Source: Bacillus sp. PAMC26568
GTDB taxonomy: Bacteria; Bacillota; Bacilli; Bacillales; Bacillaceae
Reading direction: 5' to 3'
NCBI RefSeq assembly: GCF_014235785.1
Contig: NZ_CP060137.1
Span: 496,001-560,000 of the forward strand
DNA: 64,000 nt
Below the pieces are notes generated by a model that made no database searches, was not told the origin of the DNA, and saw nothing but the letters and a program-made list of their open reading frames with translations. Below, one piece after another: positions 8,076-16,585 of this stretch. A program made the position numbers and the translations under genes. Each line of letters starts with the position of its first letter. The first letter of the stretch is position 1.

Positions 8076-9293
8076 TTATTCGTTTAAATTGGCACTTGTC
8101 CTGCTTTTTAAATTGGAAAAAGAGTTGTTAGATAAGTTCAGTCCGGAAACGTTTGCGACCATATTCACTCCGTATCGGCCATTTTCTAAAGAGTTGTTGG
8201 AAATGGTTATATCTCTGAACTGGCTTTTACCGTCGACCCCTTTATTAATCCGAATTAAATCGGAGCTTTGAGATACTGACCCATTTGCAATGGAGTTATT
8301 CTTTACAGCTACATGATTTCCGCCTGCGATATCGATGGCTGCAGAATAGCTGCCAGGTCCCGTAATTGTATTTTTTTCAACAGTTACATGATTGGCATAA
8401 ACAGAAATGGCAGACCACATATCATAGGTTTTGTCTTCTTTATAGGTATCATAAAAATTATCTGACATAAAGCTATTATGAATTCGGTTATCTTTAATAA
8501 CGGCTCCAGGTGATTGAATTTTGATGGCGCGTTTATGGTTTTTCTCGAACGTATTCCCTAGAATGTTAACATCGACGTTCTCTTTAAAACCTTGTACGAC
8601 AATACCATCTCCATCGTCTTTTGGACCAATTTTCAAAATTGATGAGTTTTGAATCGTGATATTCTTGCTGCCCGCCTGCGTTTCAAGAGCAGGGCTGATT
8701 AAAATTCCGCGTGCAACTTTATGATTCCAGCCAACATGTGATGAAATATTTTTTGCGAAAACATCTTCAATAATCAATTCATCCATCATCACGTTTTCTA
8801 CACCGCCTTCTATCCGAATGCCAATGGGGGTAGAGTGCGAATAAGGCTTAGATGATGGCTGGCCAAAATGCTTGAATTCTGCTGAATGAATACTCACGTT
8901 TTTGCTTCCGTTCATTACGGTTAATCCGCGTAATACAAAGCCGCTGCCATCAAAGGCGAGATCCCTGATGGTAATGTTTTCACCGTAAGCTCTTAGAAGT
9001 GTATATCCTTCCTTATTGGCTTTAATAATAGCTTTCGATCCATAGACATCTGTATTTCCTTTTATAGTAAGTGTGTCAGAAACAGAATACGTACCTTCCG
9101 GGAAAAAGATCTTTTTATTTTTCCCTTTATACAAAGCTTTTTTAATAGCAGACGTGTCATCCGTCACACCATCGCCTGCTGCTCCAAAATCCTTTACGTT
9201 TAATATCTGATTATCTGCACCAATTGAATTTGAAAGTCCCAGAAAAGTTAAAAGTAACATAGCAACCATTATAGCTGTTTTTTTAAGAATCAT
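8076..9293 (-). CDS. Secreted right-handed beta-helix protein, pectate-lyase superfamily
   Basis: A 405-aa exported protein. Residues 1-26 form a Sec signal peptide (MILKKTAIMVAMLLLTFLGL, cleavage near SIGA). The mature protein opens with VKDFGAAGDGVTDDTSAI, the classic N-cap of the pectate-lyase-3/GH28 family. It continues as a long run of short beta coils rich in NVSI, NITI and NNSI, as in parallel beta-helices. Likely a polysaccharide lyase or hydrolase, or a phage-tailspike-like binder; the catalytic residues cannot be assigned by eye. Start ATG 9293 with AAGGGA upstream. No linked sugar genes, so the substrate is unknown. Confidence 0.82.
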   Translation of the reverse strand: MILKKTAIMVAMLLLTFLGLSNSIGADNQILNVKDFGAAGDGVTDDTSAIKKALYKGKNKKIFFPEGTYSVSDTLTIKGNTDVYGSKAIIKANKEGYTLLRAYGENITIRDLAFDGSGFVLRGLTVMNGSKNVSIHSAEFKHFGQPSSKPYSHSTPIGIRIEGGVENVMMDELIIEDVFAKNISSHVGWNHKVARGILISPALETQAGSKNITIQNSSILKIGPKDDGDGIVVQGFKENVDVNILGNTFEKNHKRAIKIQSPGAVIKDNRIHNSFMSDNFYDTYKEDKTYDMWSAISVYANHVTVEKNTITGPGSYSAAIDIAGGNHVAVKNNSIANGSVSQSSDLIRINKGVDGKSQFRDITISNNSLENGRYGVNMVANVSGLNLSNNSFSNLKSRTSANLNE

Positions 9294-9487
9294 GAAATGT
9301 CCCTTCTCATTAAGAATAATTCGTACAACTAAAGTATCGGTTTCTTTTTACCTATTTTTAACTCATTATCAAAATTTTAATAAATTATTAGGTATTTTGT
9401 AGTTATCAGTTATTAAGTAGTTTTAATCGGTGAGCCCTCCTGTTAAAATTAGGGAGATGCAATACATATGAGAAAGGGTGAAAAGCT

Positions 9488-10102
9488 ATGTTTAAGAAAT
9501 TTGCTTCTGACGCATTAGGTTTATCTGATATTGGGACGATTATCAGTCCGGCTGATTATGACAAAACAGATGCTGATGATTATGTGATGCACGAGGATAA
9601 TGAAAAGATTTACTTTTTAATCAAGACAAAGGCTGACGAATACTGCTTTACAAATTTGGCTTTTATCCATGTAGATGGTGCAAATGCCGTTTCATCTAAA
9701 AGAACGCTCAAGCGCTATACGTATGCACAATATAAATTTTCAAACGTTATGCTTGAAACAGCCGGTAAAATCGATATGGATGTTGAAATTAAATTCAGCC
9801 TAGGCAATCAAACGTTCGACATTGATGTAAGAAAAGATCAGATTGAACAGTTAAAAGATCTCTATAAATCTCTTCTTCGCATTGCTGAAACAACGCACGA
9901 AAATGCCATCTACATCGATATGGCATCACAAAGTCTTGATAAAGCTGTAAATGTACTTCAGAACTCAAGAACAGATGATAGCAAGTTAGCAGATACATAC
10001 AGAGATTTGACTGACTTTGGCTTTACATGGATGACGTCTGTCCGTGAGCAATACCACATTAAAGATTTCGGCGAAGTGTTCGAAAAATATATTAATAACT
10101 AA
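9488..10102 (+). CDS. yvbH: YvbH-type bacterial PH-domain protein
   Basis: A 204-aa cytosolic protein, the same length as Bacillus subtilis YvbH. The first 120 residues match the bacterial pleckstrin-homology fold (DUF1696), with KIYFLIKTKADEYCFTN and SSKRTLKRYTYAQYKFS. The C-terminal 80 residues are helical (YvbH oligomerisation region). The function of the family is unknown; such PH domains form ring oligomers. Start ATG 9488 behind AAAGGGTGAAAAGCT. It ends in its own terminator and is not part of an operon. The symbol rests on overall resemblance and length. Confidence 0.8.
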   Translation: MFKKFASDALGLSDIGTIISPADYDKTDADDYVMHEDNEKIYFLIKTKADEYCFTNLAFIHVDGANAVSSKRTLKRYTYAQYKFSNVMLETAGKIDMDVEIKFSLGNQTFDIDVRKDQIEQLKDLYKSLLRIAETTHENAIYIDMASQSLDKAVNVLQNSRTDDSKLADTYRDLTDFGFTWMTSVREQYHIKDFGEVFEKYINN

Positions 10103-10121
10103 ATAGAATTCGGAAGGAAGA

Positions 10122-10148
10122 GTCTGTTCATCTGAGCAGGCTTTTTTA
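10122..10148 (+). terminator. Terminator of yvbH
   Basis: GTCTGTTCA pairs with TGAGCAGGC (two G-U pairs), followed by TTTTTTATATT. Confidence 0.75.
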
Positions 10149-10190
10149 TATTATGAAAAAACTGGATTTTAATAATGAAATAAGTTATTC

Positions 10191-10217
10191 TGTGACTATA
10201 TAAATAATATAGTCACA
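10191..10217. promoter_or_regulatory. TetR operator, perfect 11-bp inverted repeat
   Basis: TGTGACTATAT (10191-10201) and ATATAGTCACA (10207-10217) flank AAATA. It lies 24 bp upstream of the tetR start and covers TATA-rich -10 candidates. Autoregulation of the tetR-aarF pair is the obvious inference. Confidence 0.75.
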
Positions 10218-10241
10218 TCGATTCCAAAAGGGAGTGAAGAA

Positions 10242-10838
10242 ATGCCAAGAGCGTTTACTGATGAGGAAAAACAGAGAATTAGGCAAACTCTAATTAAAAA
10301 AGGGAAAGAATTGCTTGCCAATCACGGGATCCGTAAAACAAATGTTGAAGATTTGACAATTGCTGCTGGTATTTCAAAAGGAGCTTTTTATAAATTTTAT
10401 CCTTCGAAAGAAGCGTTGTTTTTTGAAATTCTGGAGGGGCTTGAAAATGATATGCGTACAGCATTTTTCAGTGAATTTCTTGTTCCGGGCCTTACACCAA
10501 GGGAGAGCTTTCAATCAAAGATGCACAGAGTTCTCAGTTTTATTGAAGAAAATCCTTTAATGGGAAAAATGAATTCGGAGGAAATGAATCATTTGCTTCG
10601 AACCTTGCCCAAGGAAATGTTGGAGGCTCATTCAAAAAATGATGATCGGGAATTGAGTGCTTTCGTGAAGTCGTGGAAAGACGAGGGTTATTTGCGGGAT
10701 TTTGATCAGGAGACAGTGGCGGCATTTCTGAAAAGTATGTTTATACTTGCCTTGCAAAAGCAGGAAATTGGACCTGAGTACGATCGGATGATGAAGATGA
10801 TGATTGATATGGCAGGTCAATATTTGATCAGAGACTAG
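10242..10838 (+). CDS. TetR-family transcriptional regulator
   Basis: A 198-aa repressor. Residues about 10-55 are the TetR helix-turn-helix: LLANHGIRKTNVEDLTIAAG then ISKGAFYKFYPSKEALF. The remainder is the all-helical ligand-binding and dimerisation domain, with no family-specific ligand motif. Start ATG 10242 behind GGGAGTGAAGAA. It is 14 bp ahead of the aarF-type kinase gene, with which it must be co-transcribed, and a perfect palindrome just upstream is the likely autoregulatory site. The effector is unknown. Confidence 0.9.
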   Translation: MPRAFTDEEKQRIRQTLIKKGKELLANHGIRKTNVEDLTIAAGISKGAFYKFYPSKEALFFEILEGLENDMRTAFFSEFLVPGLTPRESFQSKMHRVLSFIEENPLMGKMNSEEMNHLLRTLPKEMLEAHSKNDDRELSAFVKSWKDEGYLRDFDQETVAAFLKSMFILALQKQEIGPEYDRMMKMMIDMAGQYLIRD

Positions 10839-10852
10839 GGGGGAGGATTAAT

Positions 10853-12454
10853 ATGAAGAATCAGCGCAAGTGGTATCGCATGTGGAAGGTTCTTTCCTTG
10901 GCATTTTCAGTATTGATTCAAGTTTATTGGTATCGAATTTTAAGAAAACCAGAGTCAGAATGGGAGAAGTTATGGGAAAATATTGGCTGTCGTTTTCGTC
11001 AAACTCTATTTGAATTGGAAGGTTTGCTGATTAAGGTGGGCCAGCTTCTAAGCATTCGTGCTGACCTCCTCCCGAAAGGTTTTATTAAACAAATTCAGGA
11101 TTTAGTTGATCAAGTGCCTCCATCGTCATGGGAGGAAATGAAAAATGTTATGGAAAAAGAGTGGGGTGGCCCGATTGAAAATACGCTTCAACTTATTGAT
11201 CCAAAGGCAGTGGCATCCGCATCTATTGGAGAGGTTTTTCGCGGAAAGTTAAAAGATGGGACAGATGTAGCCATAAAAGTGATGCGCCCAACGATAAGAT
11301 CGATTGTAAAAGTTGATTTCCGTTCACTCTCAATCATTATCTGGTTTGCCCATTACCTAGCCCCTGTACCTAAAGGTTTTATTGACTTTAGGCTGCTGTA
11401 TAAAGAGCTCAAGCATGTGATAGGAAGAGAATTGGATTTTATGATAGAAAAGGATTCAGCGAAACGCTTTCGGGAACGTTTTAAAAGCTTTGAAAAGCTG
11501 AAGATTCCATATATCTATGAGGAATTGAGCACCCCTGAAGTTTTAGTGATGGAATGGGTTGATGGTGTTAGGATAACGAATGTTGAGTTTATCAAAGAGC
11601 ATCACATTGATCAATCGGAACTGGCTGAAAATCTATTTCGGATTTTTTTACCGCAGTGGCTGGAAGCTGGAATCTTTCATGCAGATCCACACGCGGGAAA
11701 TGTGCTTCTGCAGGAGGATGGGACAATTGTTCTTCTGGACTTCGGAATGATAGGGGAGATTACGAAGAAAGATGCAAAGCATTTTCAGGAATTGCTGGGA
11801 GCGGTGTTAATGAAAAATGATAAAAAAGCAGCGGATGTTCTTGCAGAATTGGAGTTCATATTGCCGCAGGCAAATCCAGGAATCATTGAAAAGGTGCTTG
11901 AAGAAGCGTTATCACTTGATCTTTCACAATTGAAGCAGCTTGATATGATTGCGTTAAAAAAAGAAATGAACGATATGGTAAAGGCGCTTCCCATCCAGGT
12001 CCCTACTCGTTTTGTTTTTTTAGGCCGTTCCTTTGTGACCATTGAAGGGATGATTCACACAATATGTCCAGAAAAGGAAACACTTGAAGTGATTAAGCCC
12101 GCTTTTCTTCATTGGCTGAAGAGCAGTGACACGAATAAGTGGAAGCTGCTGATAAATTGGCTTTATTCCCAGCCCATCTTTCATGCAGTGCCTAAACTGC
12201 TTAATTCGTTCCAGCCATCAAAGGAACATCAGCAGCGAAGAGAGTTTGAATTCGCCATATTTGAAAATCAAAAGAAATTCACGATATATTTTGGACTGCT
12301 TGGTATGGCAGGATCCTTTTCATCCATGCATGTGCAAAACGAGAGCCTTCTTTATATTTCAGCTGGAGTTGCAGGACTTTCAGCTTTCGCCTATTTTTAC
12401 ACTTCTATGAAGGAAAGAAGATGGCTGAAAATGAATTTTATGGGTCAAAAATAG
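10853..12454 (+). CDS. ABC1/UbiB (AarF)-family atypical kinase-like protein
   Basis: A 533-aa member of the ABC1/ADCK/UbiB family. It shows the defining KxGQ-type motif IKVGQLLSIRADLLP near residue 62, the Ala-rich loop ASASIGEVFRGKL replacing the P-loop, VAIKVMRP, HADPHAGNVLL (catalytic loop) and LLDFGMIGEI (DFG equivalent). Two C-terminal hydrophobic helices (about residues 480-520) probably anchor it in the membrane. UbiB homologues support isoprenoid-quinone or other lipid metabolism through ATPase activity; here ubiquinone is not expected, so menaquinone or membrane lipid handling is an inference. It is controlled with the preceding tetR gene. Confidence 0.88.
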   Translation: MKNQRKWYRMWKVLSLAFSVLIQVYWYRILRKPESEWEKLWENIGCRFRQTLFELEGLLIKVGQLLSIRADLLPKGFIKQIQDLVDQVPPSSWEEMKNVMEKEWGGPIENTLQLIDPKAVASASIGEVFRGKLKDGTDVAIKVMRPTIRSIVKVDFRSLSIIIWFAHYLAPVPKGFIDFRLLYKELKHVIGRELDFMIEKDSAKRFRERFKSFEKLKIPYIYEELSTPEVLVMEWVDGVRITNVEFIKEHHIDQSELAENLFRIFLPQWLEAGIFHADPHAGNVLLQEDGTIVLLDFGMIGEITKKDAKHFQELLGAVLMKNDKKAADVLAELEFILPQANPGIIEKVLEEALSLDLSQLKQLDMIALKKEMNDMVKALPIQVPTRFVFLGRSFVTIEGMIHTICPEKETLEVIKPAFLHWLKSSDTNKWKLLINWLYSQPIFHAVPKLLNSFQPSKEHQQRREFEFAIFENQKKFTIYFGLLGMAGSFSSMHVQNESLLYISAGVAGLSAFAYFYTSMKERRWLKMNFMGQK

Positions 12455-12464
12455 TGGCTAATCT

Positions 12465-12498
12465 AAAAGACTTGCTTATATAGGCAAGTCTTTTTATA
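12465..12498 (+). terminator. Terminator of the tetR-aarF operon
   Basis: AAAAGACTTGC pairs with GCAAGTCTTTT, followed by TTTTTAT. Confidence 0.85.
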
Positions 12499-12631
12499 GC
12501 AAAATATGGCGATTGATTGAACGCAGGCGTTCTTAATCTGAAAATAGAAGCATTCATAGTTGCTTATTGGTTTTGATTTCCTGTAAATTGATGGGTAACT
12601 AGTTTTTATTATGAATTGAAAAGGTGATCGT

Positions 12632-13435
12632 TTGAAAATAAATTCAGCGAAGTTTATTGCCCTCCTTTCCGTTTTATCGACTGTTTTATGGGTTGTTGGC
12701 TTAGCATGGACGATTAATAATTATTTTTTCAGCAAGTCTGATAGTGCCATTAAATCAGACACATCTGATATAGCTGAAGTAAATGATTCAGGAGACTATC
12801 AAATTATAGCCCTTGGAGATTCATTGACGCGGGGAACAGGTGACCAATCAGGTAAAGGTTATGTGGGTTATTTAATGGATGATCTTAAGGGAAAAACAAA
12901 ACAGGATATCAGGCTTTCTAATTTAGCAATTAAAGGACAAGTCTCAGCACAGGTTGTCGAACAGCTTCAGAAGCCTGAGATTAAGAGACAGGTCAGCACC
13001 GCGGACGCAGTTGTAATGACCATCGGGGGAAATGACTTATTTCAGGGCGGCCGAGCACTGGAGAATTTGTCATCTGCTGAAAACGATCAAGTTAAAGCAA
13101 GATACTTAGAGAACTTAGATAAAATCATTCAAGAAATCCGGAATGCAAATCCGGAAGCAATGATTTATCATGTCGGCCTCTATAATCCGTTCAACGACCT
13201 TGATGATGCAAAAACGACTTCTGCTATTGTTCGTCAGTGGAATTTCGAATCAGCAGAAATAGCTGCGGGATATCCAAAGGTCATTATGGTTCCTGTCTTT
13301 GATTTGTTTGAGCAGAATGTAAACAATTATTTATTCAGCGATAAGTTTCATCCGAATTCAGAAGGCTATAAGCTTATTGGAGAGCGTTTGTCATCTTTGA
13401 TCGTGTTTAGTGAGGAGGGGAATCAGGATGACTAA
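12632..13435 (+). CDS. Membrane-anchored SGNH/GDSL esterase
   Basis: A 267-aa lipase/esterase. Residues 8-30 form one N-terminal membrane anchor. The SGNH blocks are present: IALGDSLTRG (block I, Ser nucleophile), NLAIKGQ (block II Gly region), TIGGNDLF (block III Asn) and DKFHPNSEGY (block V Asp and His). The catalytic domain should lie outside the membrane. Start TTG 12632 behind AAGGTGA. Its 3' end overlaps the ABC ATPase gene by 8 bp, so the three genes 12632-15318 are translationally coupled. Related lipases in Bacillus act on lipids or cell-wall acyl groups; the substrate here is not known. Confidence 0.87.
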   Translation: MKINSAKFIALLSVLSTVLWVVGLAWTINNYFFSKSDSAIKSDTSDIAEVNDSGDYQIIALGDSLTRGTGDQSGKGYVGYLMDDLKGKTKQDIRLSNLAIKGQVSAQVVEQLQKPEIKRQVSTADAVVMTIGGNDLFQGGRALENLSSAENDQVKARYLENLDKIIQEIRNANPEAMIYHVGLYNPFNDLDDAKTTSAIVRQWNFESAEIAAGYPKVIMVPVFDLFEQNVNNYLFSDKFHPNSEGYKLIGERLSSLIVFSEEGNQDD

Positions 13436-14345
13436 TATACAAGGAACATTAATAGTAGAAAATTTGCGAAAGTCGATTCGGAAAAAAGAGATTATCAAGG
13501 ACATCTCGTTTCAGCTCCAGCGGGGAGAAGTGTTTGGTTTTCTAGGTCCTAACGGCGCAGGTAAAACGACAACAATCCGAATGCTGGTCGGCCTGATTAA
13601 ACCAACATCAGGCAAAATTTCGATTTGCGGTCATGACCTGAAATCTGATTTTTCAAAGGCTATTGCGAACATCGGCTGTATTGTAGAAAATCCCGAGCTT
13701 TACCCTTACTTGAGCGGACTTGAGAATCTTCATTATTTCTGGAGAATGGTGCCGGGTATTCCAAAGGAACGAATTGATGAGGTAGTAGAACTTGGTGGTC
13801 TGCAAAATCGAATTGGGGATCGGGTCAGCACATACTCCTTGGGAATGCGCCAGCGTCTAGGGATTGCACAAGCTTTAATAGGAAGGCCTAAAGTGCTGAT
13901 TTTGGATGAGCCGACAAATGGTCTTGATCCTGTAGGAATAAGAGAGATGCGCGAATTTATCCGTTTCTTAGCTGAAAAAGAAGGACTTAGTGTGCTCGTT
14001 TCCTCACATCTGCTCAGTGAAATTCAGTTAATGTGTGACAGAGTCGCCATTATTTCTAAGGGAGAGATTCTTAAAGTCGACACTGTTGAACATCTTCTTT
14101 CTGAAAAAGAACGGGTCATTTGGAAACTGGATCCGCTTGAAAAAGGGAGAGCCATTTTAGAAGCAGAAACAACACTTGTGGATGAAGCTGCTGGCAGGCT
14201 TATTACTTATAATGAAGAAGAAAAAATCCCTTTGTGGAATGAAAAGCTAGTGAAGGCAGGGGTAAAGGTGAAAGAAATTCAAACAAAGCTGCCTACACTT
14301 GAAGATTTATTTATCGAGCTAACTGAGGGTGAGACCATTGATTAA
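13428..14345 (+). CDS. ABC transporter ATP-binding protein (BcrA type)
   Basis: A 305-aa single nucleotide-binding domain with Walker A GPNGAGKTT, signature YSLGMRQRLGIA, Walker B VLILDEPTNGLDP and switch SSHLL. The NIGCIVENPELYP segment and the C-terminal 90-residue extension are typical of BcrA/bacitracin-resistance-type exporters. I start at ATG 13428, behind AGGAGGGG, rather than the upstream GTG. It overlaps the esterase stop by 8 bp and the permease start on the other side. It is a close paralogue of the ATPase at 53088. Confidence 0.9.
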   Translation: MTNIQGTLIVENLRKSIRKKEIIKDISFQLQRGEVFGFLGPNGAGKTTTIRMLVGLIKPTSGKISICGHDLKSDFSKAIANIGCIVENPELYPYLSGLENLHYFWRMVPGIPKERIDEVVELGGLQNRIGDRVSTYSLGMRQRLGIAQALIGRPKVLILDEPTNGLDPVGIREMREFIRFLAEKEGLSVLVSSHLLSEIQLMCDRVAIISKGEILKVDTVEHLLSEKERVIWKLDPLEKGRAILEAETTLVDEAAGRLITYNEEEKIPLWNEKLVKAGVKVKEIQTKLPTLEDLFIELTEGETID

Positions 14346-15318
14346 CCTTGTCTATAATGAAATGATTAAAATTGTCCGGAAAAAGCGTCTTTTTATTATT
14401 ATTGCAATTGTTGCTGTCCTTGTAGCTCTTTTTACATATGCACAAATGAGAGAGGCAAAAACGCTGCAGGAAGAGTTGGGTACAAGTGACTGGCGAACAC
14501 AGCTGCAGCAGGAAATTATTAATGGCCAAAACCGGTTAAGCTCAAGCGGAATTTCAGCTGAGTGGAAAAAATTCCTGCAAATTCGAATGGAACAGCAGCA
14601 GTATTACCTCGACAACGACATTAATCCAAGTGCTCCAGGGGCCCCAACCTTTATGCGAATGTTTGTTGAAAATTCAATTAATCTCTTACTTCCGCTGATG
14701 GTCATGGTCGTTGCAGCAGACCTCGTATCCTCTGAAGCCAACAGGGGTACAATCAAGCTGCTCCTGACAAGGCCGGTTAAAAGGTGGAGGATTCTTCTAA
14801 GCAAATATATTACGTTAATCCTCTCTGTTTCATTCATCGTCTTGTCGGTCGGAGTGCTATCGTATCTTATTTCTGGCACTATCTTTGGCTACGGCGGGTG
14901 GACAATGCCGATTTTAACCGGGTTTACGGTGCAGGGAGAAGAGCTGATTACCGATCAGGTTCGCTTAGTTGAACAGTGGCAATATGTATTAATGGAGTTT
15001 GGCTTAGTCTGGTTCGTCGCACTTGTCATTGGGACGTTAACATTCACGCTGTCTGTGCTGATGAGAAGCACCGCATCCGTCATGGGAGTAATGCTTGCAG
15101 CTTTGATTTCAGGAGCGATCTTGGCGAACATGGTCTCATCTTGGGAATCAGCGAAGTACTTCTTTATGGTCAACTTAAGACTTACCGATTATGTCAGCGG
15201 AATGGCACCGCCGATTAATGGAATGACTCTTGGTTTTTCGATGAGCGTACTCGCCATTTGGGCAGCAGCTGGTTTAGTTGTTTCATTCTTTGTTTTTTCG
15301 AGAAGAGATATTTATTAG
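14338..15318 (+). CDS. ABC-2 type permease of the BcrA-type exporter
   Basis: A 326-aa membrane subunit. After one N-terminal helix (about 15-35) comes an extracytoplasmic loop of about 80 residues, then five hydrophobic segments. The segment around DLVSSEANRGTIKLLLTRPV is the coupling-helix region characteristic of ABC-2 permeases. I favour TTG 14338 (GAGG 9 nt upstream); GTG 14329 is possible but overlaps the SD. It overlaps the end of the ATPase gene. With the esterase it forms a three-gene unit closed by a terminator; cargo unknown. Confidence 0.87.
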   Translation: MINLVYNEMIKIVRKKRLFIIIAIVAVLVALFTYAQMREAKTLQEELGTSDWRTQLQQEIINGQNRLSSSGISAEWKKFLQIRMEQQQYYLDNDINPSAPGAPTFMRMFVENSINLLLPLMVMVVAADLVSSEANRGTIKLLLTRPVKRWRILLSKYITLILSVSFIVLSVGVLSYLISGTIFGYGGWTMPILTGFTVQGEELITDQVRLVEQWQYVLMEFGLVWFVALVIGTLTFTLSVLMRSTASVMGVMLAALISGAILANMVSSWESAKYFFMVNLRLTDYVSGMAPPINGMTLGFSMSVLAIWAAAGLVVSFFVFSRRDIY

Positions 15319-15319
15319 C

Positions 15320-15350
15320 GGGAAGACCTGACGAGGTCTTTCCGTTTTTT
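15320..15350 (+). terminator. Terminator of the esterase-ABC operon
   Basis: CGGAAGACCT pairs (one bulge) with AGGTCTTTCCG, then TTTTTT. Confidence 0.85.
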
Positions 15351-15355
15351 GCTTA

Positions 15356-15467
15356 GGCCGGAAAAATTCATTTTTTGGCCGGAAAAAACATGAAATCGGC
15401 CGGAATGTTACTGTTTTTGGCCGGAATATCGCAAGGATCGGCCGGAAAAACTTAAATTTTGGCCGAA
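15356..15467. repeat. 21-bp-periodic array, motif GGCCGGAA (six units)
   Basis: GGCCGGAA begins at 15356, 15377, 15398, 15419 and 15440, with a degenerate GGCCGAA at 15461. Every interval is exactly 21 bp. The 13 bp between motifs are AT-rich and unrelated to each other. It starts 6 bp after the terminator of the ABC operon and runs up to the NERD pseudogene. On the minus strand one frame reads FRP-x4 heptads, but nothing suggests translation. Confidence 0.9.
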
Positions 15468-15542
15468 TCAAAGTATGAGGTAAATAAAGGAGGTTGTTTT
15501 TATGTGCCGAAGTATATAGATGGCCAATTAGGAGGAGATCAA

Positions 15543-16525
15543 TTGATCGTAAAAGCACATCCAGCGTCAGTATATATTCAAAAATTTGAAGCTTTATTAA
15601 GAAGACTGCCAGCTTCACATTCTAAAAGAAAGCGGGTCGAAGAAAATTTAGCCAAAAGGATGGCTGGAGATAGAGGAGAAAAGCAATTGACTTTCATTTA
15701 AGTTATTTGAATGAGAAAGACTATTACATTTTTTATGATATACGACTATTTGATGGTTCTCACTATTTTCAAATTGATACTCTTATCCTGTCAAAGCGAT
15801 TTATTGTCATTTTAGAAGTGAAGAATATTATGGGAAAGCTGTATTTTGATTCGGATTTTAACCAGCTTATTCGTACCCTTGATGAGAAAGAAGAACCCTT
15901 TCCTGATCCAATTTTACAAGTAGAACGCCAAAGTCTTCAATTTAAGAAATGGTTGGGAAGACATATCAAAAAATATATTCCAATAGAAACACTTGTTGTC
16001 ATTAGTACCTCTCGTGCAATTCTCCAAACTAATCCTCAGAATAAAAACATTTATCAAAAAGTGCTCCTAAGTACAAAGCTTCCATTAAAAATTGATTCAT
16101 TTAATAGGAATCATCAAAAAGAATTAATAAGTACAAAACAACTGGAAAAAATTTCTGAGAATATTTTGGAAGGTGACACACCTTTAGAAATTGATGTTTT
16201 AGAGCATCTGAAGATTTCGAAGAATGAACTATTAAGAGGAGTACAATGTGCAAAATGTTCGCTGATAAGCATGTATCGAATAAGAGGCAAATGGAAATGT
16301 TCAGAATGTCACTTTATTTCTAAAGACGCCCATATTTAATCATTAATTGATTACAGCTTGCTTTTTGAGACATCAATAACAAATAAAAAAATGAGAGAGT
16401 TCCTGAATCTAGAATCTAGTAATATATCAAAAAAAATACTCGCTTCACTGAATTTAACTCATTTAGGAAATACAAAAGACCGATTCTACAATCTCTCAAA
16501 CCTCCAAAAAAAGCACCCGCAATAG
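15543..16525 (+). pseudogene. NERD-domain nuclease-related protein, broken by a frameshift and a stop
   Basis: An intact ancestor would be about 327 aa. The N-terminal piece starts at TTG 15543 behind GGAGGAG and reads FEALLRRLPASHSKRK then NLAKRMAGDRGEK. At about 15679-15682 one A is missing from an A-run. After correction the frame continues AIDFHLSYLNEKDYYIFYD into the NERD core (DTLILSKRFIVILEVKNI). The zinc ribbon CAKC...CSEC ends at DAHI, where a TAA at 16337 interrupts. Beyond it the same frame stays open to 16525 and encodes MREFLNLES and LASLNLTHLGNTKDR, the usual C-terminal tail of the family. Two independent lesions argue for a true pseudogene, although the A-run loss alone could be a read error. 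Low GC and a divergent context fit decay. Confidence 0.8.
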
Positions 16526-16535
16526 CGGGTGCAAA
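16512..16535 (-). terminator. Terminator of katA
   Basis: GCACCCGC and GCGGGTGC enclose AATA. On the minus strand the stem is followed by TTTTTTT. It overlaps the tail of the NERD pseudogene. Confidence 0.85.
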
Positions 16536-16585
16536 ATGAGAATAAAATGGAGAACGAATTGTAAAACATTTGCTTCAAAATAAAA

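Noticed and set aside
15283..15618. Minus-strand frame with FRP-x4 heptads over the GGCCGGAA array.
   Set aside because: It overlaps the ABC permease end, has no SD, and arrays elsewhere contain 20-bp intervals that break frame.
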